DNA from: CAZAJS01 sp964485635
GTDB lineage: Bacteria > Pseudomonadota > Gammaproteobacteria > Francisellales > Francisellaceae
Direction of reading: 5' to 3'
Assembly (NCBI GenBank): GCA_964485635.1
Contig: CAZAJS010000069.1
Coordinates: 1-6,336, forward strand
DNA length: 6,336 nt
Shown here: piece by piece, positions 6,266-6,336 of the stretch
Position numbering within the stretch: the stretch's first letter is position 1
Layout of the letters: each line of letters starts with the position of its first letter
The notes under the pieces: generated by a model
The model's database searches: none
What the model was told of the DNA's origin: nothing
The model's input: the letters and a program-made list of their open reading frames with translations, nothing else
Position numbers and translations under genes: made by a program

Positions 6266-6293
6266 ATTCTACAGGAGCTATGAGAAAAGTCAA
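6266..6293 (-). promoter_or_regulatory. Predicted strong promoter of tRNA-Val, with AT-rich UP-like element upstream
   Basis: On the minus strand TTGACT (6288-6293) and TAGAAT (6266-6271) are separated by 16 nt, both near consensus. The start point would be about 6259, leaving about 10 nt of 5' leader before the mature tRNA. Directly upstream (about 6294-6317) lies a run of A and T tracts resembling an UP element. The bases after the -10 (ACAACAAC) are not the GC-rich discriminator seen in many stringently controlled stable-RNA promoters. Confidence 0.8.
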
Positions 6294-6336
6294 TAGCTAT
6301 TTTTAAAAAAATTAAAGTTCCTCTTGAGCTCTTAGC

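Overview
The window (about 40% GC by eye, every gene on the minus strand) looks like chromosome of a gammaproteobacterium. The pointers are ArnC-, ArnB- and ArnA-type lipid A modification enzymes, an RlmD-type 23S rRNA methyltransferase, and a tRNA-Val(UAC) that closely matches the enterobacterial one and has an encoded CCA. I cannot name a genus. Comparisons with E. coli or Salmonella proteins are from memory, not from an alignment run here.

Layout, read along the minus strand from right to left. A self-contained tRNA-Val unit occupies about 6136-6310: AT-rich upstream DNA, a strong -35/-10 pair, a 76-nt tRNA and an intrinsic terminator. A short intergenic region with a good sigma70-type promoter (6079-6107) follows. 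Then come five tightly packed genes (810-6066): an ArnT-type glycosyltransferase, one four-helix SMR/EamA-type membrane protein, an ArnB-type aminotransferase, ArnC, and a stand-alone ArnA-type decarboxylase. The genes overlap by 4 nt or are separated by 4-9 nt, so they are almost certainly one operon. Forty-two bases further on begins rlmD, which runs off the left edge after 255 codons. No terminator is visible between the operon and rlmD.

The operon resembles a polymyxin-resistance (4-amino-4-deoxy-L-arabinose, L-Ara4N) pathway. UDP-glucuronate would be oxidatively decarboxylated by the ArnA-type enzyme and transaminated by ArnB. ArnC would move the sugar to undecaprenyl phosphate, the SMR protein would help flip it, and ArnT would place it on lipid A in the periplasm. 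Compared with canonical arnBCADTEF it is reduced and rearranged: the order is T-E/F-B-C-A, arnA has only the decarboxylase half (no formyltransferase domain), arnD (deformylase) is absent, and there is one flippase subunit instead of two. Loss of the formyltransferase and the deformylase together is self-consistent and suggests either a formyl-free route or unlinked copies. This is the main point of interest; nothing else here looks like an undescribed system.
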